This document shows positions 48,001-60,833 of a stretch of DNA of 64,000 nucleotides, piece by piece. Each line of letters opens with the position of its first letter. Position 1 is the stretch's first letter. The stretch comes from Brachionus plicatilis (Eukaryota; Rotifera; Eurotatoria; Ploima; Brachionidae), in assembly GCA_010279815.1 (NCBI GenBank), contig QEOQ01000214.1, positions 641,381 to 705,380 on the forward strand, in the 5' to 3' direction. Both the position numbers and the translations under genes were made by a program. Under the pieces are notes generated by a model. That model saw only the letters and a program-made list of their open reading frames with translations. It did no database searches and was not told where the DNA came from.

Positions 48001-50144
48001 ATTTTTTACTACTACTACCATAAAGTCATAGGTGACCAGCTGGTCACATATTATATGACCAGATGTTACCCTCACACGTTACAGTTATTTGTTAAAAATA
48101 GTTTGAAAAAATGTTAAAATATTAAAGGTTTACTAAAGAAATTTCAAAGAAATTGTTTTTAAATTTTGAAAAAATGATTTCTTTTGAAGATATTTAAAAA
48201 AGTTTTTGGCTTATTACCAACTCTACTAAAGCCTTTAAAGGCATTTTGTATAGCTTATTAAAACAATAAATAACTGAGAGAATTTCAATGGCTTTAAGTT
48301 ACTCTACGAAAAAGAATTTTTTAAATAAAAAACTAAATTTAAAAATTTTTTTTGATTCAAAAACTAAAGAACACTATTTTAAGATTTTATCATTTAATGA
48401 ATTTAACACAAAAATTTGAAACATTAACTTCAGATTTTTGGAAAATTACATGTTAGATTTTGTCTCTATGTGGACTAGATTCTATGTGGACTATATTCTG
48501 AAAAAATCTTTTTTGTTAAACGGAAATCACTTCAAGTGACAAATTTATTGCTTAAAACCAGCTATTCAAAGCTTCTAAATTTAATTAAGGATCTACCTAG
48601 TCCCCACAAACAAAAAACTGTCACCCACAAATCATATACTTTTCTCCACTAAGAAAAAATTTTCAGCACAAAAACAACTTGACTAAGACAAAAACTGCTC
48701 TCCACAAATAAAAAAACTTCTAAGCACAAATATTTTCATAAATTTTCAAAACTGGTCAACACAAAAAAAAAATTCTAAACAAAAATTTTTTTAATATCTA
48801 TTAAAAACTACCATTAAATATTTTAGAAAATAAAATGCCTATGATTTTACGTAATAAAAAAAAAATTCCGAATTTTTGGAGATTAAAAATCAAAAAAAAT
48901 TAAACGAAAAAGAAAAACCACTGACAATTCATTGAATGATGCACGGCCAATATTATATGAGAATCCGACGAATTTGTTAATAAACCCATAAAAGGTCGTC
49001 CAAAATTAGCTGGAAATTATTTTTCCTTAAAATAGATTTTAATTTAATTATTTCTTTAATTTTATATTTAATTTTTTTTATATTTAATTTTATAAACACT
49101 ATTTGAAAAAATTATATAAAAAATGCATTTAATTTTTTTTCACAACAAAAAATTTTTGTTAACCAGTTATTTGGTTTAAATATGTAAAAATTATTTTTAT
49201 TGAATTCGGCGCAAAAAAATTGCGTTTTGTAGTGATTTGTGTTAAAAAGTTTTTGGTTTATGGTGAAAAGTTTTTAGTTGGTGGGGAACAGTTTTTTAAT
49301 TTGGGGAACCATTTATCTCTTTAATTAATAATAAACCTTTTAAATTTTTTGATTTAAAAATAAAATTTTGTCTATGATGATTAAATTTTGATTTAAAAGT
49401 AATATTTATTCATAATAAAAATAATATTTTGTGTACTCAATTCCCTAAAATTTTTGACTTATAACTTAAATTTGTATCTTCTGATATAAAAAAGAATTGT
49501 GCTAATAATAAAATTAAAAAATAAATGTTGATGTCTTAAAAGCAATTTATGTCATTTTTAGCGCTATTTAAAATAATACACTTCATAGATAAAACTAAAC
49601 GCATTTTTAAATAGCTACTAAAATTCTTTTTTAGAGCCAAAATTGGTCAGAAAACCTAAAAGAATGAATCTTCATTTTCCTTTAATTTTATAACAAAAAT
49701 AGCCTGATTTTTTCTTTTTTATTTGATTAAATTAAAAATTCAATAAATTTAGTATAAAATTCTGCCCAAGAAATTTTTTTATTACATTCTTATTTGTATT
49801 AATTTGTATTTAAAATTAAAACTTATCTATTACAATAAAAATCTTTTAAAATTCCTATTAAAATTAATATATTTTTTTTACATTAAATTTTTTTGTCTAA
49901 TTTTTCACGTCGAAATTTGATTTGTCGAAAAATAGCGTAGCCTGTTTTAAATGATTAGAATATAAGAAAACAAATATTTTCTAAAAATTAAGTTTTCTAA
50001 ACACTTTGATCAAAGTTGACTTTAGATTTGTCTTGACACTTTATTTAAACTATTTTTGCATTTAATTCGAATAAAATCTCTTATTTCTTTGGCAAAATTT
50101 TTATTACAAAAAGTACTTCAAAATTTTAATTATAAAAACATTAA
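48001..50144. other. Spacer with palindromes and a foldback-like block
   Basis: Right of LINE-A lies a (CTA)n run at 48007-48020 and an exact palindrome GTGACCAGCTGGTCAC at 48033-48048. 48598-49315 is a loose inverted repeat: CCCCACAAACAAAAAACTGT at the left against CCCCAAATTAAAAAACTGTT read inward from the right, with short internal reiterations of CACAAA and AAAACT; it may be a decayed foldback element. 49320-50144 is AT-rich and should contain the TRIT1 promoter. Confidence 0.45.
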
Positions 50145-52222
50145 ATGAAAATTTTAACCAAAAAGTTAAAACCAGCTTTTAAAAATTTTCCACCATTTCG
50201 GAATATGGCCATTGAAGTATTCAGAAATAAACCTTTTATCGTGGTATGTGGATGCACAGGCACTGGAAAAACAAAGCTGTCCATTCAATTAGCCCAATCG
50301 TTGATCAAAAGTGGTAAAAAATGTGAAATTGTAAATGGGGATGCAATGCAAGTAATCAAAAGTTGATTTATTTTATTTTAAACTTTTAAACTATTCAATT
50401 AGCTTTATAAAAATCTGGACATCATTACCAATAAAGCTACTGAGACGGAAATGAAAAATGTCAAACACCATCTCGTTGGAAGTCTGGACTCTAATTGCAT
50501 TACCTACAATGTTATAGATTACAAAAATGAAGCAGTTCAATTAGTAAATTAAAAAATAAGAAAAATGTTTATTTTAACAGTTTATGAATGGTTTAGATTG
50601 ATAGCCTTCTAGAGAAAGATGTAATTCCCATACTAGTCGGTGGCACTCATTATTACATTCAATCTGTAATATGGGAGCTATTATTAGACAAAAATTCTGA
50701 CGCTGATCTAAAAAGTAAAAGATCAAATTTTCCTAATTTTGCCCAAGATCGTAAGTTATTTTCGATCAGTGGTAGCTTTAATTAAATTATCAATTGTAGT
50801 AGATTGTGAAATCTTTGATCTTTTGTCTGAATCAAGTGATTTTTCAGCAATCGAAACAAATTCAAACGCACAAGCTGACATTAATGTTAAACTGCATGAT
50901 TCTGATATTAAAACGGAAAAAATTTATCAAGAATTAGTTAAATTTGATGAACAGTCGGCGCAAAAAATTCACCCTAACGATAGAAGAAAATTGTGTAGGT
51001 ACACAAAAATTTTTATTTGGTAAATTTTTAGTATTTTATCTTATCAAAAATAAAATTAGAGCCCTACAAATCTATTTCACATTTGGCTTGACTAAAACAG
51101 ATTTGCTTGACTCGCGTAAAAATGAAAAAGGAACAAATTCTCCTCTGCGTTATAAAAACGTGTGTTTTTTTGTAATGAATTGCGAAAACAAAAGTAAAAT
51201 TTGGTTACTTTTTTTTTTGTTCGTTGAATTTCTATGACTAAAATAAAAATTTAAGTTTTAAATAAACGCTTGGATGATAGAGTTGATCAAATGATTTCGA
51301 ATGGTATGGTTTCCGAAATTGAAAATTTTCGAAAAAATTTCCAAGAAAAATTTCCAAAGTAAATTTTAAAAAATAGGCAAAATGTAGAAAATTTTACATT
51401 TTTACATTTTTACATTTTAATATTTTTAGATTTTTTATAAAATTTATATTTTTAATTTTGGAAGAGTTTTTTTTTATTTTTATTTTCTGAATTATTGCTC
51501 AAAAAATCTAAAAATATGAAAAAAATGTAAAATTATTTTCATTTTGCCAAAAAATACGAAATGTAAAAATTTAAATTTTTTTTCTTAAATTAAGTGAAAC
51601 TTTAAAATCCTATTCAAGAAACTATGAATTCGGCATTTTTCAATCAATTGGTCTAAAAGAATTTGACGATTATTTTAATTACTTACAATCGGAAGAAAGT
51701 GTTGACGAAACCAAAAAGACCAAGCTGTTTGACAGTGCAGTACTTGACATGAAGCTTTCGACCAAACGATATGCCAAAACTCAAATAAGATGGATCAAAA
51801 GTAAATGTGAAAATATTTTTTTCTTAAATTTAAGTATCTACAAGATTTAAATAGGATTTGAAACAATAACGCCTATCATTCATCAAATTGATACAACTGA
51901 CCTGACCAAATGGGACCAAAATGTATTTAGCAAGGCTTTATCAACATTCACTGATTGCCTCAATCGCTATGAACTTGACAATCAAGTTGAAATAAATAAA
52001 ATGGACACAGCCGAAGAAAAAGGAGATCATTTTCAATTTAATAAATGTGATATATGTGATAGAGTGTTTATAAATAAATTTCAATGGGAATGTAAATTTT
52101 TTTTTTTTTTTTTTCACTTTATTTATTGTAAATATTAATTTGATTTAGGTCATTTGAACGGATCTAAACATAAAAAGCGAAAAGAAAATTTATCAAAAAG
52201 GAAGAAAACAACCCACAATTGA
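50145..52222 (+). CDS. TRIT1: tRNA dimethylallyltransferase (i6A37 synthesis)
   Basis: Transfers a dimethylallyl group to N6 of A37 in tRNAs reading UNN codons, in cytosol and mitochondria. Exons: 50145-50351, 50403-50543, 50597-50714, 50800-50998, 51060-51193, 51256-51358, 51595-51800, 51855-52091, 52149-52222. All joins are in phase, giving 472 residues (human 467). Motifs: P-loop GCTGTGKTKLS (about residue 36), NGDAMQLYKNLDIITNK, ITYNVIDY, IPILVGGTHYYIQS, KIHPNDRRKLCRALQIYFTF, NKRLDDRVDQMI, FGIFQSIGLKEF, LSTKRYAKTQIRWIK and a C-terminal C2H2 finger CDICDRVF...WECHLNGSKHKK as in animal TRIT1. The first ATG gives a basic, mitochondrial-targeting-like N-terminus (MKILTKKLKPAFKNF); the Met at 50205 could give a cytosolic form. 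AATAAA lies about 35 bp after the stop. Confidence 0.95.
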
Positions 52223-52417
52223 TTGACTACCATTAAAATTTTCCAAATTAGATCTAATAAAATTGCTTTGTTTATTTTTTGATCAACAAAAATATTTTTG
52301 TTTTGACAAGGACCAGTAACATGGTTTTGTTTGAAAATTGATGTCGGCTCTAATTGTCAATATTGTTTAGAATTGAATTATCCGACCGTGATTTAGTTTT
52401 TTTAAAATTTTGTAAAA

Positions 52418-55400
52418 ATGTCCATCGAGCCTTCACAGTTAGCTTCATTGCTAAGCATTTTGTCCGAGGAATACACGGCCAGTCAAAATTTTGAAGGGCT
52501 ATCAAACAGTTTTCATCAATTTTTTTCAAAACCTGATTTTTTCAAAATTGGCTGCGCTCTTGTTGCACTTTTACAAAATAAAGATTTAATTGTGCATCCA
52601 TCTCAGCGGATCGCATGCATATTTTTTCTATATGATATGTACCGAACTGATCCCATTGCTGTAAATCCATTTGCCACCGTTTTTATAAGTCTCATTGTAA
52701 GCAACATAATTTTTTGAGTATTTTTTTCTAATCATGGAATCATTTTTATAGAATTCATCAAAAGAAGAAAGAAGTATTAGAGAGTTGAATTGGAATATGC
52801 CAAAACTGAGTCCACAGGAGAAATATTTTGTTTGTCAACTGATTAATTCACCATCCAAAGAAGTAATTTTATATTTAACAAATTAATGTTTCAATTTTTC
52901 TTTCAATTATTGAAATGTCAAAATTTTAATAAATATAATTCCATTATTAAATTTAAAAGAGAACAACAAAATTTAAGTATACTATTTAAATGAACGATGT
53001 TGTATCATTATTATAAAAGTATTTGAATCACACTATTTATTTTGAAATTTTTCAGCGTTTTTGTACACTATTTTTGTTAAATATTGTGAAATTCAGTATA
53101 AATTGAACAAAATTAAGATATAAGATAAAAAATAATTGCCACATTTAAAAATTGTCATGTTGCATTTTTTTCAACTAAATTAAATTTCTTAATGCCTACA
53201 GAAACAAAAAATTAAAAAAAAAAAAAACTACTGATTAAATTTGGCAATTTGCACTGTTTTTTCGATAATTATTTTATTTTAAATTTTAATTTTTCATTAA
53301 AAGGCTTTTATTCAAATTTGTTTTCATAAGCAAAAGGTCCATTTTGAAAATGAAACATTTGACCTTGTGACAACCGATATCTCAAAATACTCTATTGAAA
53401 GTTTTAAAGATAATTTAGTTCTTCCTAAATTTATTACAGTTCTTTGAGTTTAGACCTATTTAATTTTTAAACTTAGATTTTTACAAATTTAGATCAATAG
53501 TTCTTCCTTACCATTGAAAGAAGCGACACATTAAGCCAGGCAAAATAAATGATTTAAATAAATTCCAACCTAATTATTAGGTTATTTAATTAATTTATAA
53601 AAAAACATTTATTTTAGAAAATCATTTTAATAAAATTCACTAGGAATAGGTGAAAAATGACTTTTAATATTTTAATATAACTAATTTTGTAAATTTCCAA
53701 CAAATTTAATAAAAAAATGAACAAATTTATTCAACCAAAAATAAATTTATTAAATCAAACAAAATATATGTTTTCAGAAAAAAAAGATAAACCGAAATTT
53801 TTTTTGTTAACATTTACCAAAAAATTTAATTAATTAACTAAGAAACTAATTTAAATGAAATTATTTTTTTTTGTGCAGCCGTTTGGTCAAAAATAACTTT
53901 TTTCTTTTTCATTAAAGCGTTGCGTTTTACACATAATTTATTAGCAGTTTCAGTATTTTCTGAGAATTTCGCTTTTTTTGAAGAGATTTCTAACTCTTTA
54001 TCACTTGATTCATATCAATTATTAAAATTTACCATTTCTAAAAAAAAAATTAATTATTAGCAAATAAAAGAAAAGTTAACAAAAAATAATTACTTATCTT
54101 ATTGAGCAAGCGATTATGTGACAACAATATAAAATTTTTAAAACCTAAACCAGCAAGTGCATGAGCCAAGTTTCCAATTTTCTCTGTTTATCCCAATGAT
54201 ACGAACTGATTAAAAAGAGGAAATCATTTCATCGAAAGTTTTCCACGGTTTGATTTCTAGAATATTTAAGTAATGTTTGGCATCATCACGTGAAAAACTA
54301 TTTAAATAAAATTAATTAATTGAATATAAAGTTAATTGTCAGTTAATATAAATATTATTCTTTTATCTATTTTATTGAAGAATCAAAAAATTTATCTTTA
54401 TTTAATAAAAGTGTGGAGCCAATTGAAGAATTAGCTTGCTAAGCCTATTCTTATCTTTAGGAAGATTGAAAGAAGTTCTCTCTTTTATTCAATGCTTTAT
54501 TTCTATTTTTTCAAAAGGAATGAATGCATAGATTGCGATCTATGATCGCTTATATATAAAAAATGGATTCGAGTCTTCGAGGGATGGTGACGTCGGTTAG
54601 TCCGTACATCACAGCCAATATAAAAAATGTTTTGTTTTATTCAATTAAGTTTATTTTTAGCTTTATTTGTTTAAAAAAGTATTAAATTTGTTGGGTAAAA
54701 TATTGAGAGCCGTGGATCATTTTAAATAATTTTTATCATTTTGTTCTTTCTTGTGATTCTTGAGACCACAATTTTCAAAAACCAATTTCATTCATTTAAA
54801 TTTTTATTCATTTTCAGCTTTTTAAAAAAACAACTTCTCAAATCCTTCAATTGGAAGCTGGAAATTTAAATGTAATTTAACATCTTGAATAAATTTATTT
54901 TTATCTAAATTAAAATTTTTATTAATTTTGAAGATCGGAGATTTTAGTGGTCTCCAAGTGTCTATCGCTGAAAAATTATCAGAATTGCCTCATATGAGTA
55001 AAATTGGAATACCGAGTATTTTGAGTGACATGGAAACATACATTTGCGGGTAATTTTAAAACCCTTTGTCCTTTATTATTTACCAAATTTATTAATCCAC
55101 AAAGACATGATGAAAATCCTCAAAAAAATGACTTGGATGAACAAAATGAAATAATTGAAGCTATGCTTGTTGGTCAAGATGCACCTTTTAGAAAATGTGT
55201 CAAACCAGAATTTATTCGTTTGGCTCCTCCATTGCATATTGATCAAGATGAAGTATTTAAAGTAACACTTTGGGTTTGATCTACTAAAAAAATTTTTTTA
55301 GTTAATCTGGCTGGAGGAAAATTGTCATTCACCAGATTTTATATGGGACAATACAATTTTGAATTCCACCAACAATTCGCTGAACATCTCAGAAATTCGT

Positions 55401-55987
55401 AAACTAATGACCAAGGCATGTAAAACTCAACTATCAATTTCGGAGAATAAAAAATTAGAGAGCAATCTCAGACAAGATTCTAGTTTAATTCTGCATCTTG
55501 ATATGTCCCCTTCTAAATTCAGTAGCTTGGTAGAATATAATCCAAGCATAGCTGTGATGAGCTTACTAAGTTTCGAAGGCAAAGAGTCAAATGGCATTTC
55601 GGCTTATTTAGATGAATTGTTTAAGATTAAAATGTCCGTCCATTCTTTGGAAGTTGTAAATAATCTAGCTAATAAAGTCATACTTCCCGACGAGTTTATC
55701 CATCTTTACATTTCCAATTGTATTTCCAAATGCGAAAGTATGAATGACGAAAAACAGTTACAGCACAGACTGGTCCGATTACTTTGTGCTTTTATTCAAA
55801 ATCTTATCAAAAGCAAAATAATAGACGCGGCGGTAAGTTTTATTTTTGTTACAATTTTTTTATTAAATAAAATTTTTATTAAATAAGTTGTTTAATTAAG
55901 GATTTACAAGTTGAACTGAAGCCTTTTTGCATCGAGTTCAGTGCGATCCGAGAAGCTAATCAATTGTATCGTACATTGTTGAGCTAA
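52418..55987 (+). CDS. CNOT11: CCR4-NOT transcription complex subunit 11
   Basis: Peripheral subunit of the CCR4-NOT deadenylase, which with CNOT10 binds the N-terminus of CNOT1. Exons: 52418-52696, 52752-52862, 54818-54871, 54934-55049, 55105-55252, 55302-55832, 55901-55987; all in phase, 441 residues (human 510). Motifs: LLSILSEE, NFEGLSNSFHQFFSKPDFFK, MYRTDPIAVNPFATVF, LSPQEKYFVCQL, then VKPEFIRLAPPLHID, VEYNPSIAVMSLL, LPDEFIHLYISNCISKCE, NRLVRL-like HRLVRLLCAFIQNLIKSKI and KPFCIEFSAIREANQLYRTL. The usual Ser-rich linker is shortened. It starts only 195 bp after the TRIT1 stop, on the same strand. Intron 2 (52863-54817) is nearly 2 kb, far longer than the others, with no exon seen in it. 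Confidence 0.95.
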
Positions 55988-58900
55988 AAAAGCAATGGAT
56001 GAATAATCAGTTAATGATGGACAAATTAAAAAGTCGCTCTTCTTGTATTATAAATATAGGAAATTTTATCTTATAGTTTTTTTTTTTATTTATCATATTT
56101 GCTATTTTTATAAATCAAATTTGAAATAAAATTATTTCTTTGATTTTTTCTCTATATTCTAAACGATATTTTTTTTTTGAAAAGAAAAAGCTCTTTGAAT
56201 TAAAGACGGAATATTTTTGAGCTATTTTGACTTTTGAAAAAGATTACTCTTTTGTTTCACTGAAATTAATTTGAACTGTAAAATTTTCACGGTGAATTAG
56301 AAAATTAATCAGAGCGATGAAATAAATTTAGGAAAATTCTTCTTTTTTCAACTTTTCCGAATTTTAAATCCCATTTTTTTTTGATCGTAAAATCATATAT
56401 TTTTTTTGACATTTGATCAATTTTTTTGTTTATTTGAAGTAATAATAAAGATAAATAAATTATTAATAGTTAGATAATTTCTAAATTTAAGTGATAAACT
56501 TGAAAAATAAATCCGATTTATAGATCAAAAATTCTTATCTTTTTCATATGTTGGATTATAAATATTGAAAAAGTATTTTAAGCTAAATTTTTGTTTAAGC
56601 CAAGGTATTTTAATTATTTTTTTTTTGCAAATTAATTTGGATGCCTGCTGTTTTGTTCTAATCTAAAAGTCTAAAAGACTATTTTATCATTTAAAATTTT
56701 TGATGATTTCTAAAATAATGAAGCTTATATTTGAAACAATTCAATTAACAAAAATAATTTTCTGCATGATATATTTTCAATAAATAAATCATGACTTAAA
56801 TGCCAAAAAACGGTAGTTTAATTAATTCAAAAATGTTTGGCCAAATAACTCTTTAAATGATTTTGTTTGATTGAAATCATTTTTGTTTTAAAAAAAAATC
56901 TAAAAATATCACTCAGAAAATTAACTTTAATTTGTGTTATTTCATGACAAAGAAGTTTTTGAAAATATTTTTATAAGTTATCACACAATTTCTAATCATA
57001 TCTTTCTTTTTATCATAATATAATTTATCAATGTTTAATTTAATTTGACTTTTGATTTATTTTGTTTTCATGTGAATCATAAATATTTTTTCATTTAATT
57101 TTACTTGATAATTAATAATAGGTTTTTTAGCTAACTTTTAGAATAGCAGCCGAACTGGATGTTTCTTTGTCAGCTCTTAAAAATATCAATAACTTCAATT
57201 ATTTCATTATTGTATCAATACTTGAAAGCAATCAAAAGTTTTACTTTAAGTGAATAACATGGAATTTTTTGCCTGTGTAAATGTGAAAATGCAAAAGGAA
57301 ACGCCCGACTCTAGCCACTGGTAACCCCAATTTTTTTCATCAGAATTAATCAAGTAACAAAATACTTATCAAAAATTTGAGAAAAATTTAAAAAATTTGT
57401 TCATTAAATATTTGATCTTCGATGCACAATTGATGAAATTACCATCATAATAATTAGAGTAATGGCCAAGCCAGATGATAGAAATGAGTTTTCTTAAGTA
57501 AATTTTTAAGATGAATAAAATATAACCTCTAAAGTAAAAAAAGAGTTTTTAAGATTAATTATTAAAAAAATTTTAATTAAGTAATTAAGTCAATCTTTAT
57601 AAATTGCCATATATCTCTATTTTATTTGCATTCAATGCACTGAAAACGGACTAGGATCTATAATATAAAATTATCTAATAATTGTAAATTTGGAAAATTA
57701 AGTAAATAAATTTAGCATCAAATTAGTTTAAAACAAATATTTTCAAAGCTGATATAATAGTTAAATTTTCAAAAAATTAGATAATTAGAATTTGTAGAGT
57801 ATTTAATGAGATAAAAGTTATCTTTTTTGATTTATAAAAATATCTTCCAGATTTTTTCTTTCAAAATTGAATTTAATAAGATTGGGAATTAAAAGATAAA
57901 AATACCAATATAAAATCATAAAATTCTGTGGTTTAAGAGACACCAAGTCTACTTTTTGCTTGCTTTGTAAAAAGGTTTGATTTATAAAGTAGCGTTTTGT
58001 ATCTTGCTTTAAGAGGGCAATAAAATTTCAAAAAGATAACATTATTGATAAGCTTGTAAAATTTAATAGATAAATTGTATGAAAAGATCGATTCAATTTT
58101 ATATTAGTTCAAAGCTGCCTCTTGAGATTAAACCAAATAATTTTTTTTATAAAGACTCGATTTCTTTATTTAAAAATCTAATTCATTTAGATCAGAAATT
58201 GATACCTAATCGTTTTAAATCAGTTTTTATGAGGAATGTATTACCAATTTTTTTAAGCCTTAATTAATTCGAAAGAAATAATCAAAAAGGTTGGTTTATT
58301 TTAATTAAAAGATCAACAAGTCATCCAGATTATCAATTTTTTTAAAAAGGGCTTTTAATTGTTAATTTAAATTTTTTTTATTTTAATAAATCAAGAAAGA
58401 TTTTGTACGTTTCTATTTTGTTCTAGCAGTCGAGCTTTTGGAATAGGGTTATAAAATTTAATTTGTATTTTTTCATACAAATTATTTCTTATTAAATAGT
58501 TAAGTGGATTCAGAGAGTGTCAAAATTTTTATCATAAATATTAAGCAACATAAAATAAAACAAAATTCAATAATAATTAAAAAAAAATGCACATTTTTCA
58601 GTTCAATTATTTAAGCACATTTAAAAAAAAATGATAATTATCAACTTCTGATTAACTGTATCAATTAAATATTTCAAATTTATTATATTTTTTTGTGGGC
58701 AAAATTTTTCTCTATTTATGCTTGCTATTTAAGCCAAATCAATTGATTTGAAAATACATTATAAATTTGAATAATTTCAAAAAAACGAATTAGCTGATTA
58801 ATTGAACTAATTTCATCAAGCAGGATAATTGCCGAGAATTTATAAATAATTTTCGTGTTATTGTCTATAATATCGATTCGCCGATTCTCCGATGATCTTA

Positions 58901-59875
58901 TCCTTTTGGATTTCAAGTATTCTTTTTAAAGACTAAAATTTGCATTTTAAAAGCAATGTTCGCGTTTTAAAGCTCACATTTGTTTCATCTACAAATTGAA
59001 TGTTTTTATTAAGTTCTTTGTTAGAAGTAGAATCGCATTTGAACAGCAGTCAAATATTGCAAAAGTCATTGCGAGTTTAAAACCAGTTGTTGTTTATTTT
59101 GTCAGTCAGGCGTTTTTTCAAGAATGATATTTGAATATAGTGCTATAGACTGAGAAGAATTAAAATTGCTAAAAACAATACATTCAGACTGAGACGAATT
59201 TTAAATTTGTTTTGAATTTATTTGCAAGATAAATACAAGATGTTTGTTTTTCTAATAACTATAAAATTCAATCTCATCTTTTCTTTTTTGTTCTTGTGAG
59301 TAGTCTATTTTGTGTTTGTTTTCTTTTACTTTTTGTGGAATAAAAAAATATTAATTAAATATTTTTTAGGATAAACCATATTTTAAATAAATGTTGCTTT
59401 AAATTTACAGATCTACAACAATTATGCTGCATAGAAAATTGTCACTTTTTTTAGGATGGCGATGTCTTAGTGTTTTTACTAGTTTTTATAATAAAAATAA
59501 AAGTGAAAAAAAGTTTGATCTGTTACAAGACAGAAAACAAAAAAATAAATTATTTTGTTGGAATAATCACTTACTGGCATAGCAATTAACTCTTAATTTA
59601 TTGCCAAAGTTCGATATGAAAAATAGTCAAAGTTATTCAACAGACTCTCTTTCTAATTCTCAATACCCTTAATTTTTTTCTAATAAAACTTCAATTGAAT
59701 TTCATTTATCTATTTTTTTTATTTTTTTTTCCTTTTTCAATTTTCCTCAAAAAGAGGCACTTCTTGGTAATGACCTAAAAAAAGGCAAGAGGGCTTAAAC
59801 GAAGGCTTATGTCATTTGAACGAACCCTTGGCTTTCTCTAAACTATTTAATAAAAAAATACTAATAAAACTATTG
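55988..59875 (+). other. AT-rich spacer with scattered coding-like remnants
   Basis: No gene assembled. A LysM-like open exon is listed at 57131-57249. A frame at 58079-58267 (+) has SSKLPLEIKP...SISLFKNLI, which resembles the C-terminal tail of LINE reverse transcriptases (LPLEI...FKNKL), but is weak. On the minus strand 58725-58925 is open with SKRIRSSENRRIDIIDN and FSAIILLDEISSINQL; no partner exon was found. The rest is featureless; the CNOT11 3' UTR is at the left edge (AATAAA-like signal near 56125). Confidence 0.35.
57131..57249 (+). pseudogene. LysM-like open exon, orphan
   Basis: Between an acceptor (GGTTTTTTAG) and a donor (AAGTGAAT) the + strand is open: LTFRIAAELDVSLSALKNIN, then NYFIIVSILESNQKFYF. 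The pattern IA-x-ELDVS-x-x-LKNIN followed by an NQ-x-FYF end follows the LysM domain layout (IA..F.VS...L...N, GQ.LYVP), as in OXR1/NCOA7-type proteins. The glycine and proline of the usual LysM end are missing and no neighbouring exon was found, so this may be a remnant. Confidence 0.3.
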
Positions 59876-60833
59876 TATTGTGAATTTTGGTACAAAAATC
59901 AAAAAACAAAATATATTTAAAATCCCAAAGCTTAAGTTGTGAAGGACTAAAACATGTTCTGTAAATTGTAGCAACCGGTACATCCTTTGTACCATCACTT
60001 AAAGTTGAATTGGATTTTTAATATTGTTAATGGTTTAATGAACTGGTTAGTTCGTTTCTAACATTACACTTCTTAGTTATTATTTCCTAGTTTTTATTTA
60101 TATTTTATTAATTACTTTAATTGGTGGCTTGGAGATATAATACTTAAGTATGTTTATAAGCAAATGCTAAAGATGATTTTGGTGGGTTTTGTGAATTGTG
60201 TGAATTGAAATTGATTTATCAAAATTAATTTTCATTTTTTGATTTATCAAAATTAAATTAAATGAAAAATACTAGAAATAATACTGCAATAAAGTGCAAA
60301 ATACTTAGTTGCATCTTTTTTACCTAAAATGAAATTTTTATCTTCTTTTTTTTTTTGTAAATCAAATCTATCTTTTATTGATTCTTTATTTTTTGTGGTT
60401 TTTTACATAAGAAAAATTAATTTAGGCAAAAAAGGTGCAACAAAGTATGTTGCACTATGTTGCAGCATTTTTTATAATATTTTTTATTAACTTTAATTTT
60501 AATTTATTAAAAAATGAAGAATTTTTGCTCAATTTGTATTTGAAATTCATAATACCATTTTGGTGGTTCTTGGGGTTGATTTAAAAGTGTTAATGGGAAA
60601 ATACTACTGTTTTGATTTAAAATAAACTTCACAACTTCTTTTATTCAAAAGGCTAATAAAAATCTAGTTAGCCTACAACAATATAATATAATATCCCAAA
60701 TTTACTATTTTCTGAGTTTTGCAGAATCAGTATATTGGTGGTACAATTTACAGAACATGTTTTGGTCCTTCAGAACTTAAGCTTTGGCACTTTTTATATT
60801 TTGTTTTTGATTTTTGTACCAAAATTCACAATG
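59876..60833. mobile_element. Family A element with long spacer and about 120-bp TIRs
   Basis: Left arm 59876-60005 (TATTGTGAATTTTGGTACAA, CCAAAGCTTAAG, AAAACATGTTCTGTAAATTG, ACATCCTTTGTACCATCA) and right arm about 60710-60833 are inverse versions of each other and of the palindrome in the KANK intron at 18122-18578. The 700-bp interior is AT-rich and shows no transposase. The right end is CAAAATTCACAATGCC. No target duplication was seen. Confidence 0.7.

Noticed and set aside
48033..48048. Perfect palindrome GTGACCAGCTGGTCAC as an operator or recognition site
   Set aside because: Lies in decayed LINE and repeat DNA; nothing ties it to a gene.
54585..54625. GATGGTGACGTCGGTTAGTC-like patch in CNOT11 intron 2 as a possible tRNA or SINE
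   Set aside because: No cloverleaf, B-box or tail could be built, and no second copy was seen.
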